Source of the DNA: Clostridia bacterium
GTDB taxonomy: Bacteria; Bacillota; Clostridia; Oscillospirales; CAG-272
Direction: 5' to 3'
Length of the DNA stretch: 32,929 nucleotides
NCBI GenBank assembly: GCA_017503325.1
Contig: JAFVTI010000040.1
Coordinates: 1-32,929, forward strand
Shown: positions 8,201-15,931 of the stretch, one piece after another
Layout: every line of letters starts with the position of its first letter
Position numbering within the stretch: the stretch's first letter is position 1
Translations under genes and position numbers: made by a program
The notes under the pieces: model-generated
What the model was told of the DNA's origin: nothing
Database searches by the model: none
The model's input: only the letters and a program-made list of their open reading frames with translations

Positions 8201-8799
8201 TGAAAAAGAACGATAAAAAGACGGTATCGTCTATCCAAAGGACCAAGCAACTGACCGTCAGCGCGTTGATGTGTGCGCTTGGTGCGGTGTTGCTTTGCGC
8301 CGGGCGGTTGTTTGACGGCTCTCTGGATCTTTCCATGGCCGCGCTCGCTTCGCTGATCGCGGTTTGGGCTGTGGAGGAGCTTGGCGGATATTATCCCTGG
8401 CTGATCTGGCTTGTCACCTCGCTGCTTGCGCTGATACTTCTGCCGTATAACACGGCTGCGTGGGAATACCTGGTCTTTGCGGGCGTTTATCCCATGCTGC
8501 GCGTGCTTTTGGAAAGGGTGTCTCTCGCAGCGCGAGTGATTATCAAGCAGGTGCTGTTCAACGCGGTCATCGCGCTTGGTGTACTGGTGCTCTGGCAGCT
8601 GCTGTTTCCCGCAGCGCAAAGCTATCCTGCCGCATTGGGACTCTTTTTCGGTGGCGAAGGGGCACATTGGGCGTTCTCTTTGGCCGTATGGCTGACGGCC
8701 AATTTTGCGTTTGTGCTGTACGATTTCGTCATCGGGAGATTTATCAAGGCGTATCGCGTCAGATTGCGAGACAAATTCAGATTTTTGCAAATGAAATAA
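8200..8799 (+). CDS. Integral membrane protein of unknown function
   Basis: A 199-aa protein with a basic N terminus (MKKNDKKT) and about five or six hydrophobic segments, for example residues 20-36, 43-57, 63-80, 112-135 and 150-180, ending in a basic tail. The layout resembles small clostridial membrane proteins near ECF-type S components, but I see no diagnostic motif. It overlaps the J-protein stop by one base, so it belongs to the same unit. The ribosome-binding site is weak (GAGG), which fits coupling. Confidence 0.8.
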   Translation: MKKNDKKTVSSIQRTKQLTVSALMCALGAVLLCAGRLFDGSLDLSMAALASLIAVWAVEELGGYYPWLIWLVTSLLALILLPYNTAAWEYLVFAGVYPMLRVLLERVSLAARVIIKQVLFNAVIALGVLVLWQLLFPAAQSYPAALGLFFGGEGAHWAFSLAVWLTANFAFVLYDFVIGRFIKAYRVRLRDKFRFLQMK

Positions 8800-8804
8800 T
8801 AAGA

Positions 8805-8836
8805 TGGGCGAGGATTGCATAAACGATCCTCGCCCA
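8805..8836 (+). terminator. Stem-loop after the membrane-protein gene
   Basis: A perfect 11-bp stem (8805-8815 with 8826-8836, 10-base loop) lies 5 bases after the stop. There is no T run, so it may be a weak terminator or an RNA-stabilising hairpin. Confidence 0.5.
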
Positions 8837-8878
8837 CAGCATTATTTGAAAAATTTAATCAACTAAAGCAAATTTTTC

Positions 8879-8907
8879 TTGCATTCGTTTGTGATATATG
8901 ATATACT
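8879..8907 (+). promoter_or_regulatory. Sigma-A-type promoter of the EIIC gene
   Basis: TTGCAT (8879-8884), a 17-bp spacer and TATACT (8902-8907) precede the TTG start by 33 bases. Confidence 0.6.
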
Positions 8908-8940
8908 TGATGTATAAAATATCGAAAGAAGGCGATTGTT

Positions 8941-10068
8941 TTGAAGCAAAACAAATTCACAAACACCATCAAGCAGTATGCGCACAGGTATTTCATCAAG
9001 GCTATGGGTGCCATGGCACTGGGTCTTTTCGCGTCGCTCTTGATCGGTACCATTTTTGACACGGTCGGAACGTATGCTCATCTGCCGTTTTTGAACACGG
9101 TTGCAACGTACGCCAAGAGTGCCACGGGCATGGCAATCGGCGTGGCCATTGCAAATGCACTGGGCGCGCATCCGCTGGTCATGTTCTCGGCTGCTGCCGT
9201 GGGTGCCATGGCAAATGCCATGGGAGCGGTCATCTTGGACGGCAGGATCCTTTCCTGGGCAGCCACGCAGGGAACAGGCGAAGGCGTGTTCTATGCCGCA
9301 GGCCCTGCGGGCGCGTTCTTTGCCGTGATCATTGCATGTGAGATCGGCATGCTGGTCTCTAAGAAAACCAAGGTAGACGTGCTGGTCACACCGGTCGTCA
9401 CCATTTTGGTCGGCTTTGGTGCATCCTGGCTGCTGTGTCCGTTGGTCTCTTACGTCATGTATTATCTGGGCGTGTTCATTGCGACGGCAACCACGCTGCA
9501 GCCGCTGCTGATGGGCATCGTGATCTCGGTGGTGGTCGGTATCGTTCTGACGCTGCCTATCTCCTCCGCAGCCATTTGTGCCATGATCTTCTCGCAGGCG
9601 GCCATTGATGCCGCAGCCCTGCAGGGAACAGACGAGGGCCTTTTGCTGGCAGGCGGTGCGGCTGCTGTCGGCTGCTGCGCACAGATGGTCGGCTTTGCGG
9701 TTTCCAGCTTCCGCGAGAACAAGTGGGGCGGTATCGTTTCGCAAGGCCTTGGCACGTCCATGCTGCAGATGGGCAATATCTGCAAGCGTCCGCAGATCTG
9801 GATCCCGCCCACGTTGGCTGCTGCCATCATAGGCCCAATCTCCACCATGGTCTTCAAGCTCAAATGTGCGGGTGTTGCCGCAGGTATGGGTACTTGCGGT
9901 ATGGTCGGACCGATCGGTGTGATCAATTCCACCGAAAAAGGTCCCATGCTCTGGATCGGCCTTGTGCTTTGCTGCATCGTTCTCCCTGCAGTCCTTTCGC
10001 TGCTTTTCTCCGAGATCATGCGCAAATTGGGCTGGATCAAAGAGGGAGATATGCTGCTGGAGGGCTAA
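8941..10068 (+). CDS. PTS_EIIC_2-like membrane permease
   Basis: A 375-aa polytopic membrane protein with about ten hydrophobic segments. Sequence such as ANALGAHPLVMFSAAAVGA and the conserved C-terminal TCGMVGPIGVINS resemble the PTS EIIC_2 family, often annotated as a sugar-phosphotransferase IIC or a regulator-like IIC. No EIIA, EIIB or HPr gene is adjacent, so it may work alone or with distant subunits, and its substrate cannot be told. The start is TTG at 8941 with AGAAGG at 8927-8932; a later ATG at 9004 would cut the N-terminal helix. It is monocistronic, with separate promoters before and after it. Confidence 0.78.
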   Translation: MKQNKFTNTIKQYAHRYFIKAMGAMALGLFASLLIGTIFDTVGTYAHLPFLNTVATYAKSATGMAIGVAIANALGAHPLVMFSAAAVGAMANAMGAVILDGRILSWAATQGTGEGVFYAAGPAGAFFAVIIACEIGMLVSKKTKVDVLVTPVVTILVGFGASWLLCPLVSYVMYYLGVFIATATTLQPLLMGIVISVVVGIVLTLPISSAAICAMIFSQAAIDAAALQGTDEGLLLAGGAAAVGCCAQMVGFAVSSFRENKWGGIVSQGLGTSMLQMGNICKRPQIWIPPTLAAAIIGPISTMVFKLKCAGVAAGMGTCGMVGPIGVINSTEKGPMLWIGLVLCCIVLPAVLSLLFSEIMRKLGWIKEGDMLLEG

Positions 10069-10123
10069 TTATATCCATTGCATGAATAAACTGTAAATCC
10101 GTGTTCATAATAAGCGAAAGTAC

Positions 10124-10152
10124 TTGACAGTCACGTGACTGCGTGGTATCAT
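10124..10152 (+). promoter_or_regulatory. Sigma-A promoter of the flotillin gene with palindromic spacer
   Basis: TTGACA (10124-10129), a 17-bp spacer and TATCAT (10147-10152). A perfect 14-bp palindrome, CAGTCACGTGACTG (10128-10141), starts inside the -35 box and fills most of the spacer, where a repressor could bind. Confidence 0.8.
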
Positions 10153-10201
10153 ATACTCACAGGCGAACAAAGTCAAATAAATTTCAAAGGAGGACATACT
10201 A

Positions 10202-11662
10202 ATGCCTGATCCCACCACCATTATTATTATTGCAGTGATTGCCGTCGTGGCTCTGATCGCGCTGTTCTTCGGAGCAGCCTACGTCAAAGCGCCCCCGAAC
10301 AAGGCGTATATCATCTCGGGCTTCCGCTCCAAGAAGAGAGTTTTGATCGGTAAGGCCGGCTTCCGTCTGCCGTTCTTTGAAAGACTGGATAAGCTTTCTC
10401 TGGACGTCATGCAGGTTGACGTAAAGACCAGCGAGGCAGTACCCACCAACGAGTTCATCAACGTCAGCGTTGACGGCGTTGCGAACATCAAGATCTCCTC
10501 TGACCCCGAGTTGATCAACAAGGCAGCTGAGGCGCTGCTTTCCATGGATCAGCGTCAGCTCATCTTCCTTTGCACCCAGGTGCTGGAAGGTAACATGCGT
10601 GAGATCGTGGGTTCCGTAGGACTCAAGGAAATGGTCCAGGAGCGTCAGATCGTCGCTGAGAAGATCAAGGAAAACGCAGTACCCGACATGTGTAAGCTGG
10701 GTATCGAGATCGTAAACTTCAACATCCAGAACTTCAAGGATGGTGCAGGCACGATCGAGAACATGGGTATTGACAACGTTGAGCAGATCCGTAAGGCTGC
10801 TCAGATCGCAAAGGCTGAGGCTGCAAGAGACATCAGCATTGCGGAAGCAAATGCAAAGGAAGAGGCGAACAAGGTTGCCGTGAACACCAACCTGCGCATC
10901 TCCGAGCAGAACACCTCGCTGGCAATCCGTCAGGCAGAGCTGAAGAAGGATGCTGACATCAAGCAGGCAGAGGCTGACGCTGCATACGCAATTCAGAAGG
11001 AGCAGCAGAGAAAGACCATCGAGGTCACGGCTGCAGACGCTGACATTGCAAGAAGAGAAAAGGACGCAGAGCTTGCTGAAAAGGAAATCGCGCTGCAGGA
11101 AAGAAGACTGGACGCAGAGATCCGCAAGAAGGCAGACGCGCTCAAGTACGAGGCTGAAAAGAAGGCTGAGGCTGAGCTGATCAAGCGTCAGAGAGAAGCA
11201 GAGGCTCGCAGATTTGAGGAAGAGCAGGCCGCTATGGCTAAGATGAAGATGGCAGAGGCTGAAAAGTTTGAGCAGGAGCAGCAGGCTCTGGCTCAGAAGG
11301 CAACTGCAGACGCACTTGCTTATTCCAAGATGAAGGAAGCAGAAGGTATCCGTGCCGTAGGTCTTGCAGAGGCTGAGGCGATCGAAAAGAAGGCAGAAGC
11401 ACAGAAGAAGATGGGCGAGGCTTCGGTTCTGGATATGTACCTGACCGCACTGCCCGAGGTTGTCAAGAATGCAGCCGCTCCTCTGGCTCAGACCGACAAG
11501 ATCGTGATGTACGGCGAAGGCAACTCCGCAAAGCTTGTTAAGGACGTTATGACCAGTGCAAACCAGATCACCGAGTCTCTTGAAGAGTCTGTCGGTATTG
11601 ACCTCAAGAGCATGCTTGCAGGCTTCGTAGGCGGTAAGGCTGCCCAAGGCAACGACGACTAA
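10202..11662 (+). CDS. Flotillin-family (SPFH) membrane scaffold protein
   Basis: Flotillins assemble into large oligomers that organise membrane microdomains. The 486-aa protein has an N-terminal hydrophobic hairpin (about 6-26), an SPFH/band-7 domain (about 27-195), and a long Ala/Glu/Lys-rich coiled coil (about 200-400) with EA repeats, ending in a more globular tail. Length and layout match B. subtilis FloT (YuaG, 509 aa). AAAGGAGG lies just before the ATG. Codon use is strongly biased towards GCA/GCT, AAG, CAG and GAG, suggesting high expression. The next gene starts 5 bases after its stop and is probably its membrane partner. Confidence 0.92.
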   Translation: MPDPTTIIIIAVIAVVALIALFFGAAYVKAPPNKAYIISGFRSKKRVLIGKAGFRLPFFERLDKLSLDVMQVDVKTSEAVPTNEFINVSVDGVANIKISSDPELINKAAEALLSMDQRQLIFLCTQVLEGNMREIVGSVGLKEMVQERQIVAEKIKENAVPDMCKLGIEIVNFNIQNFKDGAGTIENMGIDNVEQIRKAAQIAKAEAARDISIAEANAKEEANKVAVNTNLRISEQNTSLAIRQAELKKDADIKQAEADAAYAIQKEQQRKTIEVTAADADIARREKDAELAEKEIALQERRLDAEIRKKADALKYEAEKKAEAELIKRQREAEARRFEEEQAAMAKMKMAEAEKFEQEQQALAQKATADALAYSKMKEAEGIRAVGLAEAEAIEKKAEAQKKMGEASVLDMYLTALPEVVKNAAAPLAQTDKIVMYGEGNSAKLVKDVMTSANQITESLEESVGIDLKSMLAGFVGGKAAQGNDD

Positions 11663-11667
11663 TCCGT

Positions 11668-12261
11668 ATGGCAAAACAAAAGCTCCGCTTGCCACGTGAC
11701 CTTCGCGGTCACGTGCGCCGGGCGGTGGTCAAAAAGCTTGCACCTTGCGTGTTGCTTTTGATCGTGTTCGGACTAGTGATTTTCTTTCTGGGAGACCGCA
11801 TTTTCGCGTTAGTACCGCCCGCAGTACGTATTGGTACTTACATTGTCGTGATGCTGATCCCGTTTGCCGTTACCCGCGTGCCGTTCTGCCTGTTTGACCG
11901 TACCTTTGTAGGGAAGGTCAAGAAGGTACACGTTCAGAATGAATACGTAGCCATCAAAGGCTTGTCGGGGTCAAACCTGCATATTTCAAGAACGCTTGTT
12001 ACCTTTGTTTATCTGACCTTGGAATTGTCGGATGGCAAGGAAAAGACGATCAAAGCGGCACAGGGAGGAGGCTTTGTTGAAGAATATAAGCCCGGCGATA
12101 CCGTATTTCACCTTTACGGTGCCAAGCACACGGTAGTTTTACCCGAAACCGCAGGGGATCATGTGGAGTGCCCCGTGTGCGGTGACGATAACCGTGCCGA
12201 GCTTGGCGAGTGCCATTCCTGTGGACATACGCTGATCAAGAGCATACACGACCTGGTATAA
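11668..12261 (+). CDS. Two-helix membrane protein with C-terminal zinc ribbon, flotillin neighbour
   Basis: A 197-aa protein with a basic N terminus, two membrane helices (about 24-43 and 53-75), a beta-rich domain (about 80-160) with KPGDTVFHLYGAKH, and a C4 zinc ribbon (CPVC...CHSC, about 169-189). I do not recognise the family. In Bacilli the FloT partner is the NfeD-type protein YuaF; this gene has the same position and broadly similar two-part design but lacks a recognisable NfeD sequence and adds the ribbon. The start lies 5 bases after the flotillin stop without a clear Shine-Dalgarno, so translation is probably coupled. Confidence 0.82.
   Translation: MAKQKLRLPRDLRGHVRRAVVKKLAPCVLLLIVFGLVIFFLGDRIFALVPPAVRIGTYIVVMLIPFAVTRVPFCLFDRTFVGKVKKVHVQNEYVAIKGLSGSNLHISRTLVTFVYLTLELSDGKEKTIKAAQGGGFVEEYKPGDTVFHLYGAKHTVVLPETAGDHVECPVCGDDNRAELGECHSCGHTLIKSIHDLV
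11693..11715. repeat. CACGTG-containing inverted repeat in the start of the zinc-ribbon gene
   Basis: CACGTGACC (11693-11701), five bases, then GGTCACGTG (11707-11715), perfect 9-bp arms. It shares TCACGTG with the palindrome in the flotillin promoter 1.5 kb upstream. It lies within codons 9-16, where it could be an mRNA hairpin or an operator. Confidence 0.45.
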
Positions 12262-12276
12262 GCAATAAGCAAAAGC

Positions 12277-12311
12277 CCCCACCACCTGCCTCGGCAGGTG
12301 GTGGGGTGTTT
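12277..12311 (+). terminator. Stem-loop terminator of the flotillin unit
   Basis: A perfect 14-bp GC-rich stem (12277-12290 with 12293-12306) is followed by TGTTTATT, a short T-rich run, 15 bases after the stop codon. Confidence 0.75.
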
Positions 12312-12381
12312 ATTGGCCAAAACGACGGGTGATGGCTGAAAAATTGCGCTATTTTATGGAATTTTCCGTAGGGGAATTTTT

Positions 12382-12408
12382 GTAGGGGCGACCACATTGG
12401 TCGTCCGC
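12382..12408 (+). repeat. CGTAGGGGC-type palindromic repeat, copy 1
   Basis: GTAGGGGCGACCA, a 3-base loop, then TGGTCGTCCGC. One of seven copies of this motif in the window. A partial CCGTAGGGG lies 15 bases upstream at 12366. Confidence 0.65.
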
Positions 12409-12412
12409 ATAT

Positions 12413-12450
12413 AAAAAACACCACCAAAAAAGATTTTGATGGTGTTTTTT
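12413..12450. terminator. Bidirectional terminator between convergent units
   Basis: Eleven-bp arms (AAAAAACACCA at 12413-12423 and its complement at 12440-12450) give T runs on both strands. It ends the eight-gene minus-strand run and protects the flotillin side. Confidence 0.8.
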
Positions 12451-12462
12451 GATTTTCGATTT

Positions 12463-12591
12463 TTATACAGGCATTCCGCCAAAGGCGACCATGCCAGAGA
12501 TCAGGTACATGATGGTCATGGTGATGGTGCCCAGTATCATAAGCACTGCGAGCGCGCCCGCAACGATTCTGGCAATCAGTTTTCTATCCAT
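12463..12591 (-). CDS. Small membrane protein (42 aa) after the topoisomerase gene
   Basis: An ATG at 12591 with AAAGGAA eight bases upstream opens a 42-codon frame ending in TAA at 12463. The peptide begins MDRKLIARIVAG, continues with one strongly hydrophobic segment (about 9-36) and ends FGGMPV. It lies 33 bases after the topoisomerase stop and 13 bases before a terminator, exactly where a last operon gene would be. The positive N terminus predicts cytoplasmic N-in topology. I recognise no family with certainty; small clostridial single-helix proteins of this kind are common and usually unannotated. Confidence 0.72.
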   Translation of the reverse strand: MDRKLIARIVAGALAVLMILGTITMTIMYLISGMVAFGGMPV

Positions 12592-12624
12592 TTTGCGTTC
12601 CTTTCAGCCGTCATGGGCGGCGCA

Positions 12625-14838
12625 TTAGTCAATTCTGAGCTGTTCGCCAACCAGCGGTACGCCGGTAGCGGGGATCTTGGTCTTCTTGTATCCCTTGCTG
12701 TCCTCTACGTCCACCTGCACGGCGGTCAGCGTCTGACCCTTCTTGAGCGTCATGAGCGTGACACCGGACGAGGTACGCGTGTTCTTTTGCGGGATCAGCG
12801 AGGTCTTGATCACGATGGCGCGGCTGTCCGAGGAGATCAGCATGATATCGCGCGGCTTCTTGTCGGTGTCGTCCAGAATGGCGACTACGGGAGAAGCATC
12901 CGAATATGCGCTGGTCAGCTTGCGGCGCACCGCTTTGGTTTCGTATGCCGTGACCGGCACGCGCACGCCCTTACCGTTTTCAAAGATAAAGACCATATTG
13001 GTGCCGGCAGGGTAGCCGGTCTGCGTGGTGACGTACATGGGCTTTTCACCCGGATCCATACCAAGCTTTGCGGGGATAAAGTCGCCAAGCAGCGACGCTT
13101 TGGTGGTCTCCACGTCGTCCACCTTGCACTTGAAGACCTTGCACTTGTCGGTAAAGAAGGTCAGCTCGTCCGCGTTGTCCGCGGTGAAGGCGGCCAACAG
13201 GCTGTCGCCGTCCTTGAATTTCTGCTCGTCATTGCCTTGCAGCGAGCGCATGGTGATCTTTTTGAGATATCCCTCCTTGGAGAGCACCAGGTAAACGGGG
13301 TAGGATTCCACCTTGGGCTCTTCGAATACGGGTACGTTGTCCACGTGAATGATCTGCGATTTTCTAGGCTGGCCGTACTTTTTCTTGATATCGTTGAGCT
13401 GGTTGGCAATGTATGCCTTGATCTTGAATTCGTCGCCCAGCAGTTCTTCGAGATGCTCGATCTCCTTTTTGAGATCCTCGATCTCGGAGATCTTGTTGAG
13501 AATATACTGTCTGTTGAGGTTACGCAGCTTGATGTTGGCAATGTATTCCGCCTGGATCTCGTCGATGGTAAAGCCTTCCATCAAATTGGGGATAACCTGC
13601 TCCTCCTTCTCAGTGCGGCGGATGATGCGGATCGCCTTGTCAATGTCCAGAAGGATCTTGCCCAGTGCCAAAAGCAGGTGCAGCTGATCCTTTTTCTCAC
13701 CCAGCTCGTACGTCAGCTCTCGACGCACGCAAACGGTGCGGAAGCGGATCCATTCGTTCAGCAGATCGGCAATGCCCAGCGTTCTGGGTGCACCGTCGAT
13801 GAGCACGTTGAAGTTGCACTTGAAGCTGTCCTCCAGGGGCGTCAGCTTGAACAGACGCGCCATCAGCTTGTCGGGGTCGGTACCCTTACGGATGTCGATG
13901 GTCAGCTTAAAGCCCGAGAGGTCGATCTCATCGCGGAAATCGGTGATCTCCTTGACCTTGCCCGACTTGACCAGCTCTGCGATCTTGTCCATGATCTGCT
14001 CGATGGTGGTGGAGTAGGGGATCTGCAGAATGTCAATGCAGTTGTTTGCCTTGTCGTAGGAATAGCGGGAGCGAATGCGGAAGGAGCCCTGACCCGTGGT
14101 GTAAATGTTTTTGAACTGCTCAGCGTCGTAGATGATCTGACCGCCGCCCGAGAAGTCGGGGGCCTTGATGATCTCCATCAGCTTTTCTACGGGCAGATTG
14201 GGCTTTTTGAGCAGCGCGATGGTACCGTCACAGATCTCCGCCAAGTTAAACGAGCAGATGTTGGAGGCCATACCGACCGCGATACCCATGTTGGGCGTTA
14301 CCAAGACGTTGGGGAAGGTGGTGGGGAACAGTACGGGCTCCTTAAGCGTGCCGTCGTAGTTGTCCACCATGTCCACCGCGTCCTTGGAGATGCCCGAGAA
14401 CAGCTCGTTGCAGAAGGTGTCCAGCTTGACCTCGGTATAACGCGACGCTGCGTACTTCATGTCCGAGGAATATTGCTTACCAAACGAGCCCTTGGAGTCG
14501 ATAAAGGGGTGCAGAAGTGCCTCATAGCCGCGCGTCAGTCGCACCATGGTCTCGTAAACCGCTGCGTCACCGTGCGGGTTGAGCGTCAGCGTACGTCCGA
14601 CGACGTTGGTGCTTTTGGTTCGGCCGCCTGTCAAAAGTCCCATCTTGTACATGGTGTAGAGCAGCTTACGATGAGCGGGCTTGAAGCCGTCGATCTCGGG
14701 AATGGCACGCGAGATGATGACGCTCATGACGTAGGGCATGTAGTTTTTCTCAATGGTGTCGGTAATCAGCTGCGGACGTATGGGCGCGTATTCGATTTTT
14801 TCAACCGCTTTTTTGTCTTTGGTCGTCTTTTTAGCCAT
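12625..14838 (-). CDS. Type IIA DNA topoisomerase subunit A (GyrA/ParC family)
   Basis: The strand-passing subunit that cuts and rejoins both DNA strands. The 737-aa protein has the conserved EKNYMPYVMSVIISRAIPE region, the catalytic Tyr134 in AASRYTE, a coiled-coil gate (about 380-480) and a C-terminal beta-pinwheel region. It is about 70-100 residues shorter than most GyrA, and I cannot find a GyrA-box (QRRGGKG), so a ParC/topoisomerase IV-like role is more likely than gyrase. No gyrB/parE gene is in the window. The quinolone-pocket sequence is HGDAAVYE, with Ala where E. coli GyrA has Ser83. The ATG at 14838 has AAGGAA upstream. The gene follows tsaC with a 20-base gap. Confidence 0.93.
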   Translation of the reverse strand: MAKKTTKDKKAVEKIEYAPIRPQLITDTIEKNYMPYVMSVIISRAIPEIDGFKPAHRKLLYTMYKMGLLTGGRTKSTNVVGRTLTLNPHGDAAVYETMVRLTRGYEALLHPFIDSKGSFGKQYSSDMKYAASRYTEVKLDTFCNELFSGISKDAVDMVDNYDGTLKEPVLFPTTFPNVLVTPNMGIAVGMASNICSFNLAEICDGTIALLKKPNLPVEKLMEIIKAPDFSGGGQIIYDAEQFKNIYTTGQGSFRIRSRYSYDKANNCIDILQIPYSTTIEQIMDKIAELVKSGKVKEITDFRDEIDLSGFKLTIDIRKGTDPDKLMARLFKLTPLEDSFKCNFNVLIDGAPRTLGIADLLNEWIRFRTVCVRRELTYELGEKKDQLHLLLALGKILLDIDKAIRIIRRTEKEEQVIPNLMEGFTIDEIQAEYIANIKLRNLNRQYILNKISEIEDLKKEIEHLEELLGDEFKIKAYIANQLNDIKKKYGQPRKSQIIHVDNVPVFEEPKVESYPVYLVLSKEGYLKKITMRSLQGNDEQKFKDGDSLLAAFTADNADELTFFTDKCKVFKCKVDDVETTKASLLGDFIPAKLGMDPGEKPMYVTTQTGYPAGTNMVFIFENGKGVRVPVTAYETKAVRRKLTSAYSDASPVVAILDDTDKKPRDIMLISSDSRAIVIKTSLIPQKNTRTSSGVTLMTLKKGQTLTAVQVDVEDSKGYKKTKIPATGVPLVGEQLRID

Positions 14839-14858
14839 TTATCTCTATATTCCTTACT

Positions 14859-15908
14859 TTATATTTTCAAAACAGTATGTGCTGCGGCGCGGATCATGCG
14901 ATTGTAAAGCGCAAGACCCAGTCCATCTTTTGGGGGAAGATGTGCGTAAATGATCTCGGCATCGGTGGCGTCTGCCTCGCGAAGCGCAGCAAACAGTCGC
15001 TTTGCCTGCGTAGCAAGATCGTCGCGCGCGCCGACCGGGATCAGCTGACCGCCCGCAAGTGCGTCGGCTTCTTCGTCAAAGCACAGCACGCAGCATTTTT
15101 TGGCTGCCTGCTCGGCACGCAGAAATGCCAGCACGTCCGCCGCGTCACCGTCCAGCAGCACCAAAGGGGCTGTGGGCGCGTAATGGCGGTATTTCATGCC
15201 GGGAGAAAGCGGACGCTCATTTTCGGCCAATCGCTCTGCCACGGCGGGCGCAATATCCACGCGCGGGCAGACGCAGCAAAGCGCGTCATGCGTGATGGCT
15301 CCGGGGCGAAGCAGCAGCAGATAGGGCTGGCCCTGATCGTCCTGTAAGATCTTGACAATGGTGGATTCAAGACCGATCTCACATTCACCACCGTCTATGA
15401 TGACGTCCACCTTGCCGTTCAGATCCTGCAGCACGTGCGAGGCCTCGGTGGGCGAGGGCTTTCCCGACGTGTTGGCACTGGGAGCGGCAATACAGGTGCC
15501 TGCCGCGCGGATCAGTGCGTTTGCCACGGGATGCGAGGGGCAGCGCACCGCCACCGAATCCAACCCACCCGTTACGGAAAAGGGCACGCGATCGCGCTTG
15601 GGCATGATCACGGTCAAGGGACCCGGCATGAATGCCTTTGCCAGCGCGAAATATAAGGGGCAGGTGTACGCGTATGCATCCGCATCCTCGGGATCGGCTA
15701 TATGAATGATCAGGGGATTGTCCGAGGGGCGACCCTTGGCAGCGTAGATGCCGGCAGCAGCGTCGGGATTTGTGCCGTCGCCGCCAAGACCGTACACGGT
15801 CTCGGTGGGGAACACCACCAGACCGCCGTTACGGATGATCTGTCCCGCCGCCTTCAGCTGTTCGGCTGCTTCACTTGGATCATTTATGGTAAAAACTTGT
15901 GTTTTCAA
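14859..15908 (-). CDS. tsaC: L-threonylcarbamoyladenylate synthase (TsaC/Sua5)
   Basis: Makes threonylcarbamoyl-AMP from threonine, bicarbonate and ATP, the first step of the t6A37 modification of ANN-decoding tRNAs. The 349-aa protein has the YrdC domain (about 12-205) with FPTETVYGLG, KGRPSDNPL and APSANTSGKPSPT, plus the C-terminal Sua5 domain (about 225-345) including SPGMKYRHYAP, so it is the long Sua5/YwlC form. It starts at TTG (15908) with GAGG eight bases upstream; there is no better ATG nearby. It sits between prfA and the topoisomerase gene; prfA next to sua5/ywlC is a common Firmicute arrangement. Confidence 0.95.
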   Translation of the reverse strand: MKTQVFTINDPSEAAEQLKAAGQIIRNGGLVVFPTETVYGLGGDGTNPDAAAGIYAAKGRPSDNPLIIHIADPEDADAYAYTCPLYFALAKAFMPGPLTVIMPKRDRVPFSVTGGLDSVAVRCPSHPVANALIRAAGTCIAAPSANTSGKPSPTEASHVLQDLNGKVDVIIDGGECEIGLESTIVKILQDDQGQPYLLLLRPGAITHDALCCVCPRVDIAPAVAERLAENERPLSPGMKYRHYAPTAPLVLLDGDAADVLAFLRAEQAAKKCCVLCFDEEADALAGGQLIPVGARDDLATQAKRLFAALREADATDAEIIYAHLPPKDGLGLALYNRMIRAAAHTVLKI

Positions 15909-15931
15909 AAGAAGCCTCTTTCAAAAAAGTA

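Noticed and set aside
10069..10123. Terminator after the EIIC gene
   Set aside because: No stem with a T run is visible in the 55 bases before the flotillin promoter.
12436..14907. Long open frame (823 codons) on the plus strand
   Set aside because: It is antisense to the topoisomerase gene, has no recognisable motifs or ribosome-binding site, and starts inside the terminator. It is a shadow of the codon bias of the real gene.
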